In this document: positions 50,171-58,073 of the stretch, piece after piece | Layout: the number at the start of each line of letters is the position of its first letter | Numbering within the stretch: the stretch's first letter is position 1 | Assembly: GCA_044350895.1 (NCBI GenBank) | Contig: JBILGT010000003.1 | Location: forward strand, 1-64,000 | DNA: 64,000 bases | Source of the DNA: OMIS01 sp044350895 | GTDB taxonomy: Bacteria; Patescibacteriota; Microgenomatia; UBA1400; PJMF01 | Direction: 5' to 3' | Notes under the pieces: generated by a model | Database searches by the model: none | Told to the model about the DNA's origin: nothing | The model's input: only the letters and a program-made list of their open reading frames with translations | Made by a program: the position numbers and the translations under genes

Positions 50171-50779
50171 TTACTTGAGAGAAATAACACTCCAGTTCAT
50201 CGGGACGCCTGGTCCTTCAGAACGATATGAGTAGAAGCAGTTTGTATCATGGACAGTACACTGGGGAGAAACGGTGATGAGCAGGTCATCCTGAGGAAAG
50301 ATCGATTCTGCTTGCAAACGATTCTCGCGTTGCAAGTCATAATTAAGAGTTTTTGCTTCATTAGTAGTGTGGCAACTGGTACAAATTGCCGGTCCAAACC
50401 AGACATATAGTGGTCCACTGAGTGTAAAGTGTGTTCGCAGGTGTTTCAGAACTTTTTTTGTAATCTGCTGCTGCGTGCTGCGTCTTCCTGCATGAATAGC
50501 TGCAATCACTCCACGAGGGTGATAGATCAAAATGGGTAAGCAGTCGGCATGTTTAACAGCAAGGGTGAGGTCGGGGACAGTGGTAATGAGTGCGTCTACA
50601 TCAGGGTGATGGGTAGTTTGGTTATCAGAAACAATAGCAAAATTGGATTGGTGTACTTGTTCCATGGTTACAAAAAATGTGTTTTCCAGATCTGGAAGAG
50701 TTTTGAGAGTATCAAAACTCTCATCACGTGTGGTGCTAAACGAGTGAACGCTAGTATGTGGTATACAGTGTGTAAGCAT
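50171..50779 (-). CDS. YfiH/LACC1-family multi-copper-fold oxidase or purine nucleoside phosphorylase
   Basis: A 202-residue protein from the ATG at 50779. MEQVHQSNFAIV, DVDALITTVPDLTLAVKHADCLPILIYHP, AAIHAGRRST and FGPAICTSCH are YfiH motifs with the Cys/His metal ligands. The usual HAGWRG reads HAGRRS. Family members act on purine nucleosides and, in some bacteria, edit peptidoglycan precursors. At about 200 residues it is shorter than typical (240-250). It lies 16 bases after a tRNA gene on the same strand and may be transcribed with it. Confidence 0.85.
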   Translation of the reverse strand: MLTHCIPHTSVHSFSTTRDESFDTLKTLPDLENTFFVTMEQVHQSNFAIVSDNQTTHHPDVDALITTVPDLTLAVKHADCLPILIYHPRGVIAAIHAGRRSTQQQITKKVLKHLRTHFTLSGPLYVWFGPAICTSCHTTNEAKTLNYDLQRENRLQAESIFPQDDLLITVSPQCTVHDTNCFYSYRSEGPGVPMNWSVISLK

Positions 50780-50794
50780 GGGCAATAAAAAGAG

Positions 50795-50868
50795 TAGCAG
50801 GACTGAGATTCGAACTCAGGACCTTCGGTTTATGAATCCGATGCTCTAACCAACTGAGCTATCCTGCC
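50795..50868 (-). tRNA. tRNA-Met (CAT), elongator type
   Basis: A 74-base cloverleaf on the minus strand. The acceptor is GGCAGGA pairing with TCCTGCT, with G1 facing U72 as a wobble. The D arm is TAGCTCAGTTGGTTAGAGCA and the anticodon loop TTCATAA gives CAT. The T loop is TTCGAAT, with discriminator A. The pair 31-39 is A-A. A CAT anticodon could also be tRNA-Ile decoded via lysidine; the body looks more like elongator Met. CCA is not encoded. Confidence 0.85.
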
Positions 50869-50923
50869 TTGATGTGCTTTCGGTACAGTATACCTGTGCA
50901 ACGATGGCAAATTATATCAGGTT

Positions 50924-50953
50924 TTGACGGATTGGTTAAGGATGAGGTATAAT
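50924..50953 (+). promoter_or_regulatory. Promoter of the initiator tRNA
   Basis: TTGACG (50924-50929) and TATAAT (50948-50953) with an 18-base spacer. The leader of about 48 bases contains two small hairpins, CTTTA..TAAAG and CGAAT..ATTCG, just before the tRNA. Confidence 0.7.
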
Positions 50954-51007
50954 CAGAATTTCTCAAGACTTTATCTTGCAAGAGTAAAGCCACGAATTTG
51001 AGATTCG

Positions 51008-51076
51008 CGCGGGGTAGTGTACGGTGCACGTGAGGCTCATAATCTCACAGGCCGGGTTCGACTCCCGGCCCCGCAA
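51008..51076 (+). tRNA. Initiator tRNA-fMet (CAT) with short D loop
   Basis: The acceptor CGCGGGG pairs with CCCCGCA, leaving C1 unpaired with A72, the bacterial initiator hallmark. The anticodon loop is CTCATAA (CAT), and the T arm is CCGGG-TTCGACT-CCCGG. The anticodon stem is TGAGG/TCTCA rather than the usual three G-C pairs. The D loop is only about 5 bases, giving a 69-base tRNA. CCA is not encoded (CAT follows A73). Confidence 0.8.
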
Positions 51077-51085
51077 CATTAAATA

Positions 51086-51640
51086 TTATTGTAATTTTTT
51101 GATTGCTGTTCTTGAGATTTTTAAGTGCCCTTGTAGTAATTTAGGCTTACCTTCTAAAAGTCGTTGTGTATTTATCCATTTAGTACCTGAACTGTTTGGT
51201 TTAACTAAGAGAGTTGGTTTTTCTGGAAGTATACAGGCATAGCTATAGGTAGTCCAACCAGCTCTATTAGTGGAAAAATCTACAAATTGCAACATTCCAG
51301 CTGCCAATGTGACACCCAATTCTTCCAATACTTCTCGTTCTGCAGCTCGTAGTCCAGCAAAAATCATCTGCTCCAATGTTAAAATCAAATGAGGGTCTTG
51401 TTGCGAACCTTCATCAATAACACCAGTGAAATCACCATTGTCTATTTCTATTTTTCCTCCAGGTAAGGCAGCTACATATTTATTAATATTTGACCAGCCA
51501 GGACGTATAGTAAAAACTACCTCTTGAGTATATTCTTGACCAGTTTTAGGGTTAATGTCTGGAGCAATTATAACTGCTCGAGCAATTTGAGTTTTGAGTT
51601 CTGCTGAAGTGATTGATTCTTTTGAACGCGACATAGACAT
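51086..51640 (-). CDS. Nudix hydrolase with an insert in the Nudix box
   Basis: A 184-residue protein. The box begins LPGGKIE and resumes AGLRAAEREVLEELGV, giving the REVLEE core that binds Mg and cuts nucleoside diphosphate linkages. About 30 residues are inserted between the two parts, where most members have only a few. The substrate is unknown. It ends 10 bases after the initiator tRNA on the opposite strand. Confidence 0.8.
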   Translation of the reverse strand: MSMSRSKESITSAELKTQIARAVIIAPDINPKTGQEYTQEVVFTIRPGWSNINKYVAALPGGKIEIDNGDFTGVIDEGSQQDPHLILTLEQMIFAGLRAAEREVLEELGVTLAAGMLQFVDFSTNRAGWTTYSYACILPEKPTLLVKPNSSGTKWINTQRLLEGKPKLLQGHLKISRTAIKKLQ

Positions 51641-51688
51641 GAATATAAAGTTGAAAAAACTAATGTCAATATTCTAAAACAACCAAGA

Positions 51689-51694
51689 TATAAT
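51689..51694 (+). promoter_or_regulatory. -10 box, leaderless promoter
   Basis: TATAAT ends 6 bases before the ATG at 51701. Confidence 0.7.
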
Positions 51695-51700
51695 CAGGCC

Positions 51701-52162
51701 ATGTCGAGTGATGAATTATTCATGACTGAAGCCATTAAAGAAGCAGAAAGTGCTGTGCAAAGTGGTGACTTTCCAATTGGTTGTGTTTTGGTTATAAATG
51801 GTAAAGTAGTTGCTAGATCACATAATACAGGCTATTCAGACAAAAATAGGTTGGCTCATGCAGAACTAAAAGTTCTGATGGAATCAAGAGAACTATTAGA
51901 ACAGCATAAGGGAGAAGCAACTCTATACTCCACATATGAGCCATGCCCTATGTGTTTTGGCGCGCTTATTCTGATGAAGATCAGTCGAGTTGTTTGTGGA
52001 ATAGATATTGATCACAGTGGCTGCTTAGACATGAAAGCTCATTTACCTGCTTTTTGGAAGCAATCGAAATTTAATTTTCAAATTAAGAGGGGTGTTTTGG
52101 AAGAAGAATGCAAAGAAGTTTTCAAAAAAGGGAAAATGGCAAGTGAATATAATTTTGAGTGA
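51701..52162 (+). CDS. Nucleoside/tRNA deaminase family protein
   Basis: A 153-residue zinc-dependent deaminase. LAHAELK supplies His and the catalytic Glu; EPCPMC supplies the two zinc Cys. The fold and IGCVLV-NGKVVARSHN start fit the CDA superfamily, close to guanine deaminase or TadA. TadA would deaminate A34 of tRNA-Arg. The motif HAE with EPCPMCFGALI and CGIDIDHSG is nearer free-base/nucleoside deaminases than to TadA, so the substrate is left open. The helicase gene follows immediately with its own -10. Confidence 0.75.
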   Translation: MSSDELFMTEAIKEAESAVQSGDFPIGCVLVINGKVVARSHNTGYSDKNRLAHAELKVLMESRELLEQHKGEATLYSTYEPCPMCFGALILMKISRVVCGIDIDHSGCLDMKAHLPAFWKQSKFNFQIKRGVLEEECKEVFKKGKMASEYNFE

Positions 52163-52180
52163 GTGTATAACTACTTACCT

Positions 52181-53440
52181 ATGTCCGACCGTTCCATTGA
52201 TTTGCATAACGATGTGATTGAGCAGTTGCTTGCTTCACCCACCAAAACCTATTTACCACACACAACAACTGAAAAGTTTGATCTTTCGCAGGATCAAGCA
52301 GAAGTTTTTGCAGCCTGTATCGACTGGTTGAACAATCCCACAGGCACTCATTTAAGCATCGGTGGGTACGCAGGAACGGGTAAAACAACACTTATTGGGG
52401 TACTTCGTAAGTATATTGCCAAACATGACCCAAAGAAGCGAATTGCCTTTGCTAGTTTCACCGGGCGCGCTAGCCAAAACTTAGGCAATAAACTCCTAGA
52501 GCAGAACGCTTTTTTTGAAGGAAAAGATACAAACGGTACGATTCACAAGCTTATTTATAACGCGCTTTTGGATAATGAAGGGCGGATTGTCACTTGGCAG
52601 CGCAATGAAAAACTCGAATATGACTTGATTATCGTTGATGAAGCCTCAATGATTACCGAAGATATTTGGGATGATTTATGCCGCTACAAAATGCCAATTC
52701 TGGCATTTGGGGATCATGGACAGCTGCCGCCAATTGGGAGTAGTTTCAATCTCATGGAAAAACCTGATCTCCGCCTAGAAAAAATTCACCGTCAGGCAGA
52801 TGGCAATCCGATTATTCATTTGGCTACGCTCGCGCGAACTGGTGCAGAAATTCCTTTCGAAAACTTTAGCAGCAAAATTCGCAAAATTTCTCGACAATCT
52901 GAAGAAGCAGGAGAGCTCATGGAGCGATTTTTTACGCAGTTCACCAGCGACACCCTGATTTTGTGTGGTAGTAATAAAACTCGTGTCAATCTTAATCAAC
53001 AAGTTCGTCATGCCATGGGTTCTGAACAACTCTTGCCACATGTTGGTGACCGAGTGGTGTGTCTTAAAAATAACTACGAAAACAAGGACGGCCATATTTA
53101 TAACGGTATGATTGGCACAATCACTGAGCTCACAGCAGAGGATGAACATTGGTATAAAGCCACTGTAGATTTTCCAGATGATGGCAAAGTCTATCGAGGG
53201 CGAATCAGTAAACATCAATTTAATAGCCTAAAAGCAGTTGAAAATATACCAGGTTTGCACTTTAGTAAAATTGGAGATCGTTTTGATTTTGGTTATGCTT
53301 TGACAGTGCACAAAGCACAAGGCTCTCAAGCTAAACGAGCATTAGTATTTGATGAATCATATTTATTCCGTGAGCATGCCCACCGCTGGTTGTATACCGC
53401 TATCACTCGTGCAGAAGAAGAGTTGTATATTCTGCGCTAG
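52181..53440 (+). CDS. RecD/Dda-like DNA helicase (superfamily 1)
   Basis: A 419-residue protein from the ATG at 52181, with TATAAC 9 bases upstream. The P-loop is GGYAGTGKTTLI, Walker B is LIIVDEASMI, then LAFGDHGQLPPIG (motif III). RLEKIHRQADGNPII is motif IV-like, and DFGYALTVHKAQGSQ plus WLYTAITRAEEEL are motifs V and VI with the arginine finger. This is the compact Dda/RecD2-like form, a 5'-3' helicase for DNA repair or recombination. It converges on the next gene with a 4-base overlap. Confidence 0.88.
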   Translation: MSDRSIDLHNDVIEQLLASPTKTYLPHTTTEKFDLSQDQAEVFAACIDWLNNPTGTHLSIGGYAGTGKTTLIGVLRKYIAKHDPKKRIAFASFTGRASQNLGNKLLEQNAFFEGKDTNGTIHKLIYNALLDNEGRIVTWQRNEKLEYDLIIVDEASMITEDIWDDLCRYKMPILAFGDHGQLPPIGSSFNLMEKPDLRLEKIHRQADGNPIIHLATLARTGAEIPFENFSSKIRKISRQSEEAGELMERFFTQFTSDTLILCGSNKTRVNLNQQVRHAMGSEQLLPHVGDRVVCLKNNYENKDGHIYNGMIGTITELTAEDEHWYKATVDFPDDGKVYRGRISKHQFNSLKAVENIPGLHFSKIGDRFDFGYALTVHKAQGSQAKRALVFDESYLFREHAHRWLYTAITRAEEELYILR

Positions 53441-54036
53441 TTAAAAACTGATTCACTAATCCAGTACGAGTGTCGCATCTGCGCTGTTTCTGGCTCAGTA
53501 TAACTATAAAATCCATTGGTTCGCATCATTTCTGAGCCTGGTTTGGCAAAAACCAGATGGTACGTTCCATTAGTTTCTTGGTAAAAGAGTGTCGTTTCAT
53601 TCTTTAAAATTACCCTATCACTAGGATTGAGGCGTACTGCCAGATACTGTTGCCAATCATGTTCACTAACAATGCTTTCTTGACTGACCATGTTGGCAGA
53701 GTAGTAGTAGAGAATTGGAGTTTTGAATGTACAGCGCGGTGCATTTTTTAAAATGAGGCCAGCTGCTAGATCAGCCGTTTGTGCGGGGTACGTAAAACTT
53801 CCTGGAGCATAAAACTCTCTAAATTGCCAGAATCCCCGTGCATCAATCGCGTTTTCAGTTTTGAGTTTTGTTATGAATGCAGCAAGTTGTTGTTGACGTA
53901 TTTGTGGTTGGATGCGCACAGCAATTTTAGGAACAAGTGAAAAAAGAGTGATCACTGGAATAGCGAGAAGTAGAAAGTAGTAGGGAACTGCAGCAAACTT
54001 TTTATTGTATAACTTTTGGAACACCACTAGTATCAT
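53437..54036 (-). CDS. Membrane-anchored hypothetical protein
   Basis: A 199-residue protein from the ATG at 54036, where TATAGT (54049-54044) ends 7 bases upstream. An N-terminal helix (about 18-37) anchors a probably external domain with several Tyr/Phe-rich strands (GFWQFREFYAPGSFTYPAQ, YYYSANMV, TLFYQETNGTYHLVF). No family recognised. It is divergent to the PTPS-related membrane protein gene and shares overlapping -10 boxes with it, suggesting linked expression and perhaps a joint envelope role. Confidence 0.6.
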   Translation of the reverse strand: MILVVFQKLYNKKFAAVPYYFLLLAIPVITLFSLVPKIAVRIQPQIRQQQLAAFITKLKTENAIDARGFWQFREFYAPGSFTYPAQTADLAAGLILKNAPRCTFKTPILYYYSANMVSQESIVSEHDWQQYLAVRLNPSDRVILKNETTLFYQETNGTYHLVFAKPGSEMMRTNGFYSYTEPETAQMRHSYWISESVFN

Positions 54037-54043
54037 AAGTACA

Positions 54044-54051
54044 ACTATACT
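54044..54051. promoter_or_regulatory. Overlapping divergent -10 boxes
   Basis: ACTATACT contains TATAGT for the minus-strand gene (54049-54044) and TATACT for the plus-strand gene (54046-54051). Only one polymerase can use the site at a time, so the two genes may compete. Confidence 0.55.
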
Positions 54052-54073
54052 GCAAATATCTAAGGATATACAT

Positions 54074-55741
54074 TTGAAAAAAGACATTTTCTACTGCGTG
54101 ATACTTATACTTGCTGCAGCAGCCTTAGTTTCTGATTTTTTCATCAATAAGGGGCGGCTGTTAACCTTTGATGGGGTTATTCATATTTCCACAATTGGTC
54201 AATTTAGCCAGGCGCTTGCAGATGGAGACCATTTGGTGCGGTGGAGTGACAAGTTTGCCAACTATGGATCGCCACTGCCAATTTTCGCACATCAAGTCAC
54301 TTCGTATGGGGGTGCGCTTCTCACACTCCTCACCGGTAACGTCTTATTTTCCTATAACTTTTTGTACTTTTTGGGTGCAGCTCTCTCTGTCATTTTTTTC
54401 TACATTTTTCTGCGCCAGTATGTTGCGGGAGAAGCGGCATTTGTAGGTGCTTTTTTGTTTAATTTTGCTCCCTATAGAATGCTCAATATCTATGCTCGAG
54501 CAGCGTTGCCAGAATTTTTCTCGAGTATTTGGCTGCCCATTTCACTTCTAGCTGTGGTTGCTTTTTTTCAAAAAAAACAGTGGTGGGGTGCACCCTTATT
54601 TATACTTTCCATCACGTTTTTAGCTTTGACACATCCGATGATGTTGCTCGTTAACATGGTTATTATTGTGCCATTTTTTGCGTATACATGGTGGAAGCAT
54701 ACTCAAAAAAAAGTTTATTCATTAATCTTTTTTTCAATTTTTTTGGGAATAAGTTTTGTACTTTCAGCATACTATTTGGTGCCACTACTTATTGAAAGTA
54801 AATATATCTACCTAGGCCTGAACGATTCGTACTTTGTCGCTGAGAGCTTTCTCACATTCAAAAACTTCTTTACTCTCGAGTTGTGGCCATACTTTTATCA
54901 AAACCAAACTGGCATGCGTGGGCAGTTCTTCCAACTAGGTAGTATTGAAACTGTAATTATGCTGGCAGGCATGGTCTATGCAGTCATGAGATTCTATAAA
55001 ACCCGGACACTAGATCATATTCATCTCTGGATTGCTGTAGGCATTGTCAGTGTCTTGTTCACTACCAAAGTTGCGCATATTTTGTACACAAACATTTCAT
55101 TCCTGGGAAATATGCAGTTTGCATGGAGGTTTTTATCAGCATTTATTTTTGTACCACCGGTACTAATGGCGCTTTTACTAGATAAAGTTCCACAGAAAAA
55201 ATTGTTTGTACTCATTATTGTAAGCATGGTCTGTATGCTTCGCTTTCCTCAAATTTATGGCAAAAACTACTTTTTGTATCCGCAATCAGAATTTTTCTTT
55301 ACAAAGTACAACCTCCATAGTGCAAATATGAATTCGATTTGGACGGGAAGAACAGAAGAGTATCCAGTCAAAGAAACTAAGCCCGAGATTATTGAGGGAG
55401 AAGGGGTCATTACAGATGCTCAAGTGCATAACTCCTGGCGGAGCTACCAAATTTCGGCAAATACACCGCTGCGAATGGTGGACAACACCTTTTATTTTCC
55501 TGGTTGGACGGTAGAAATTGATGGAGTTTCAACACCAATTGAGTTTCAGGATCCAGTATTTAGAGGGATTATTACTTACAAAATTCCTCAAGGAGACCAT
55601 ACAGTACGTGTATCTTTTAAAGATACAAAAGTAAGAATGCTCAGCACTCTCCTGAGTTTGATGGGGCTTTTTGGATTGGGCGTAATCACTTGTCTGCTTT
55701 ACTATCCAAAATCTCGTAAAAAACTACTACAATACCTCTAA
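54074..55741 (+). CDS. PTPS-related multi-pass membrane glycosyltransferase-like protein
   Basis: A 555-residue protein with about ten membrane helices. FDGVIHISTIGQFSQALADGDHLVRWSDKFANYGSPLPIF and FAPYRMLNIYARAALPEFFSS are hallmarks of the PTPS-related (6-pyruvoyl-tetrahydropterin synthase-related) membrane family, thought to act on lipid-linked sugars. The C-terminal external domain (PGWTVEIDGVSTPI) resembles the YfhO-type end. A TTG at 54074 with AAGGA 8 bases upstream is the best start. The methyltransferase follows after one base, so the two are likely co-translated. Confidence 0.7.
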   Translation: MKKDIFYCVILILAAAALVSDFFINKGRLLTFDGVIHISTIGQFSQALADGDHLVRWSDKFANYGSPLPIFAHQVTSYGGALLTLLTGNVLFSYNFLYFLGAALSVIFFYIFLRQYVAGEAAFVGAFLFNFAPYRMLNIYARAALPEFFSSIWLPISLLAVVAFFQKKQWWGAPLFILSITFLALTHPMMLLVNMVIIVPFFAYTWWKHTQKKVYSLIFFSIFLGISFVLSAYYLVPLLIESKYIYLGLNDSYFVAESFLTFKNFFTLELWPYFYQNQTGMRGQFFQLGSIETVIMLAGMVYAVMRFYKTRTLDHIHLWIAVGIVSVLFTTKVAHILYTNISFLGNMQFAWRFLSAFIFVPPVLMALLLDKVPQKKLFVLIIVSMVCMLRFPQIYGKNYFLYPQSEFFFTKYNLHSANMNSIWTGRTEEYPVKETKPEIIEGEGVITDAQVHNSWRSYQISANTPLRMVDNTFYFPGWTVEIDGVSTPIEFQDPVFRGIITYKIPQGDHTVRVSFKDTKVRMLSTLLSLMGLFGLGVITCLLYYPKSRKKLLQYL

Positions 55742-55742
55742 T

Positions 55743-56480
55743 ATGAGCACCACTCGTCTATTTGATAGTCCACAAGAAAAAGAATACTGGGATATTCATC
55801 AGTATCGCTTTGAGTTTTTGGAACAGCACATTCAATCGCTGCAACTTCCGCAAGGTGCATCAGTTCTGGATGTGGGGTGCTATCCACCCATCCTTTTCAG
55901 CTTTCTCAAACAACAGGGATATACAACTTATGGGATTGCCTCAACCCACGAACAAATGGAGAGTGAAACAGTAAAAGTGCTCAATATTGAAAAAGAGAAG
56001 TTTCCTTGGAAAAATAGTAGTTTCAATCTGGTAGTCTTTACAGAAGTTATTGAACATTTACCGCACAACCCAGTTATTCCACTCAAGGAAATGTATCGAG
56101 TACTTGCACCAGGTGGCGTTTTGATGATTACTACCCCAAATGCAGTAAAACTGCATCACAGACTGAATCTTCTATCTGGTAAATCAACATCTTTCCCAGT
56201 AGAACAACTCATGACTGTACAACCTGATGATGGGTCGCTGTATCACCTCCATAACCGTGAATACACACTTGATGAACTGGTGGAATTATTGCGATTAGTT
56301 GGGTTTGAAATTGCTGCTCAGGAACATGTGTGTTTATACCCACCTACTCGAGAAAAAGTCAAACAAGAAAGTCCAATCTCGCAAGGCATAAAATGGGCTG
56401 GCTACCTAGCACAGCAAACAGTTGATTCTTTCAAAGACTCACTGTATATTTTGGCTCGTAAACCTGAGTTTTCAAAGTAA
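55743..56480 (+). CDS. SAM-dependent methyltransferase (class I)
   Basis: A 245-residue protein. VLDVGCYPPILFSFL is the SAM-binding motif I, VLNIEKEKFPWKNSSFNLVVFTEVIEHL motifs II-III, and LAPGGVLMITTPN motif IV. It is close to Methyltransf_11/23 enzymes that often act on cell-surface sugars or lipids. It starts one base after the membrane glycosyltransferase-like gene. Its 3' end overlaps the opposite FtsB-like gene by 9 bases. Confidence 0.88.
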   Translation: MSTTRLFDSPQEKEYWDIHQYRFEFLEQHIQSLQLPQGASVLDVGCYPPILFSFLKQQGYTTYGIASTHEQMESETVKVLNIEKEKFPWKNSSFNLVVFTEVIEHLPHNPVIPLKEMYRVLAPGGVLMITTPNAVKLHHRLNLLSGKSTSFPVEQLMTVQPDDGSLYHLHNREYTLDELVELLRLVGFEIAAQEHVCLYPPTREKVKQESPISQGIKWAGYLAQQTVDSFKDSLYILARKPEFSK

Positions 56481-56825
56481 AATATCTTGCCAATCTTCCC
56501 AAGGGGTTGGTGTCGCAGGTGGTTGTGTGGGTACTACTTCAGTATGATCTACATCTGGTATCTGGATTGCATACTCTCCAGGTTTTTGCATGAGTAGTTC
56601 ATCTCTGACAATTTTTTCTTTTGCTACCGTATTTTGTGAGTCTGTGAGTTTTCCCTCAAGTTGTTGAACTTCTTGATTGAGTTTTTCAGTATCTTGTTGT
56701 AACTTTTGAAGTGTCACAACAGAAGTTTCAGCTGTACCAGCACTTTTTTCAAGCGAAAAATAGAAAATTACTGCTATAACAGTGAAAAAAATGACAGTGA
56801 TTGGATGGAAAAGCAATTTTTGCAT
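56472..56825 (-). CDS. FtsB/DivIC-like cell division protein
   Basis: A 117-residue bitopic protein: a membrane helix at about 9-28, a coiled coil (40-85: TLQKLQQDTEKLNQEVQQLEGKL), then LLMQKPGEYAIQIPD, typical of septum formation initiator (DivIC/FtsB) proteins. The Pro/Thr tail ends in WEDWQDILL. It would stabilise the division complex. The assignment rests on layout and the PGEY box. Confidence 0.65.
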   Translation of the reverse strand: MQKLLFHPITVIFFTVIAVIFYFSLEKSAGTAETSVVTLQKLQQDTEKLNQEVQQLEGKLTDSQNTVAKEKIVRDELLMQKPGEYAIQIPDVDHTEVVPTQPPATPTPWEDWQDILL

Positions 56826-56943
56826 TGCAGAAAATCCTATCTTATGATATTATAAGTCCTGCAAATTAGTAAAGACTTACTGAACATTGTACGAGAAATA
56901 AGAGTTTTGTACATTGTGTTGCTGTTTAGAAAGCATAAAAGGT

Positions 56944-57819
56944 ATGAATACGTCAGTTACATTACAAGAAGCACATGCACAATTTGTTGATGCATTAAAG
57001 CAGGCCTCCAAGGCTCATGCTACGGTTATTGCGTATAGCAAAGATATTGAGCAATTGATCGATTTTGTGGCGCGTGAAAAAAATAAACACGCTGCACAAG
57101 AAGTTGCTGACAGTGATATTGAAGATTTTAAAGAGTTACTCAAAAAACAGAGATATACCGGAAAATCTATTTCCCGAAAAATTAACTCAATCAAAGCTTT
57201 TTTCCGTTATTTACAGAACCAGGGCAGTATTGAAAGTAATCCAGCAGATGTCATCAGTCATCCAAAATATGACCAGACACCTCCTCGTGTTCTTTCAAAA
57301 ACAGAGTATCGCGCACTTCGCGACGCTTGCCGTGGAGATGCTCGTATGGCTGCAGTTGTAGAACTGCTCCTCCAGACAGGTATGCGTATCAGTGAACTCG
57401 CTGCTCTCCAAGTGCAAGATCTTGACTTAGATCGCAATGTAATTACGATTCAGCCTCAAGAAGCTCGCGGTGCACGCCGTGTTCCATTAAATGCAGCAGC
57501 AAAACAATCTGTTATGGATTACCTTGCTGTCAGACCACGTGCTCGAGAAAAAACACTTTTCTTAACAAAAACTTGTCGTCCATTTTTGGTTCGTAACATT
57601 CGTACAGCACTTGACCGCTACTTTAGATTGGCTGGCATCAAAGATGCTAAGGTTAACGACTTACGCCACACCTTTATCATTGAACAACTCAAGGCTGGTA
57701 CACCGTTGGTGTACATCTCTCAATTGGTAGGCCACAAACGCATTACGACAACTGAGAAATATCTTAAATTGATTGAGGCTCCAGATATGCAGCCTAATAT
57801 TCAAATTGAAGAGCTGTAA
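56944..57819 (+). CDS. Tyrosine recombinase XerC/XerD-like
   Basis: A 291-residue site-specific recombinase for resolving chromosome dimers or integrating elements. The SAM-like N domain (1-95) is followed by the catalytic domain with Arg in LLLQTGMRISEL, NDLRHTFI in which the first His of the usual HxLRHT is Asn, LVGHKR, and the nucleophile Tyr in TTEKYLKL. The ATG at 56944 is preferred; a TTG at 56914 would add 10 Cys-rich residues. No dif site could be recognised nearby. Confidence 0.85.
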   Translation: MNTSVTLQEAHAQFVDALKQASKAHATVIAYSKDIEQLIDFVAREKNKHAAQEVADSDIEDFKELLKKQRYTGKSISRKINSIKAFFRYLQNQGSIESNPADVISHPKYDQTPPRVLSKTEYRALRDACRGDARMAAVVELLLQTGMRISELAALQVQDLDLDRNVITIQPQEARGARRVPLNAAAKQSVMDYLAVRPRAREKTLFLTKTCRPFLVRNIRTALDRYFRLAGIKDAKVNDLRHTFIIEQLKAGTPLVYISQLVGHKRITTTEKYLKLIEAPDMQPNIQIEEL

Positions 57820-57862
57820 ACGTAACCACTCCTGTAATTGCATATGTTTTTAGAATAGCTCC

Positions 57863-57890
57863 TTGGCGAGTTCAGGCTTTAGCGTATAAT
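57863..57890 (+). promoter_or_regulatory. Promoter of the trpS leader
   Basis: TTGGCG (57863-57868) and TATAAT (57885-57890) with a 16-base spacer. The transcript start is expected near 57897, only about three bases before the leader peptide ATG at 57900. Confidence 0.75.
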
Positions 57891-57899
57891 TGTGTATCT

Positions 57900-57950
57900 A
57901 TGATACAGACATCAGCAATCCAATTTTCTTGGTGGCAACTCTCAGAGTAA
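57900..57950 (+). CDS. Trp leader peptide, MIQTSAIQFSWWQLSE
   Basis: A 16-codon frame ending at TAA 57948-57950, with tandem TGG codons at 57930 and 57933. It is the only ORF between the promoter and trpS. It is followed by overlapping RNA hairpins and a terminator. Two adjacent Trp codons in a random 16-codon frame are very unlikely (each Trp codon is about 1 in 64), and they sit before a tryptophanyl-tRNA synthetase gene. Its translation should sense charged tRNA-Trp. Confidence 0.85.
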   Translation: MIQTSAIQFSWWQLSE

Positions 57951-57998
57951 GGCGAGGGTGTGTTCTGTGTCATAACTCCCGCCATCGCGGGTTTTTTT
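57938..57998 (+). terminator. trpS attenuator: pause hairpin, antiterminator and intrinsic terminator
   Basis: Segment 1 ACTCTC (57938-57943) can pair with segment 2 GAGGGT (57954-57959). Segment 2 GGCGAGGGT (57951-57959) can pair instead with segment 3 ACTCCCGCC (57975-57983), eight pairs with one mismatch. Segment 3 CCCGC (57978-57982) pairs with GCGGG (57987-57991), followed by seven Ts (57992-57998), the terminator. A ribosome stalled on the Trp codons would cover segment 1, freeing segment 2 to block the terminator and let trpS be transcribed. Confidence 0.8.
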
Positions 57999-58073
57999 GT
58001 AATTACTCGCGATTGCTGCAAAACACAGGTGAAATAAGTACAATCAATTAATTGAATTAATAAGGAAATAACT

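Noticed and set aside
50795..50868. tRNA-Ile with lysidine-modified CAT anticodon
   Set aside because: It cannot be fully excluded, but the body resembles elongator tRNA-Met, so Met is the better call.
57872..58070. A T-box riboswitch in front of trpS
   Set aside because: No T-box sequence (AGGGTGGNACCGCG-like) or specifier stem is present. The region is short and explained by the leader peptide and three overlapping stems.
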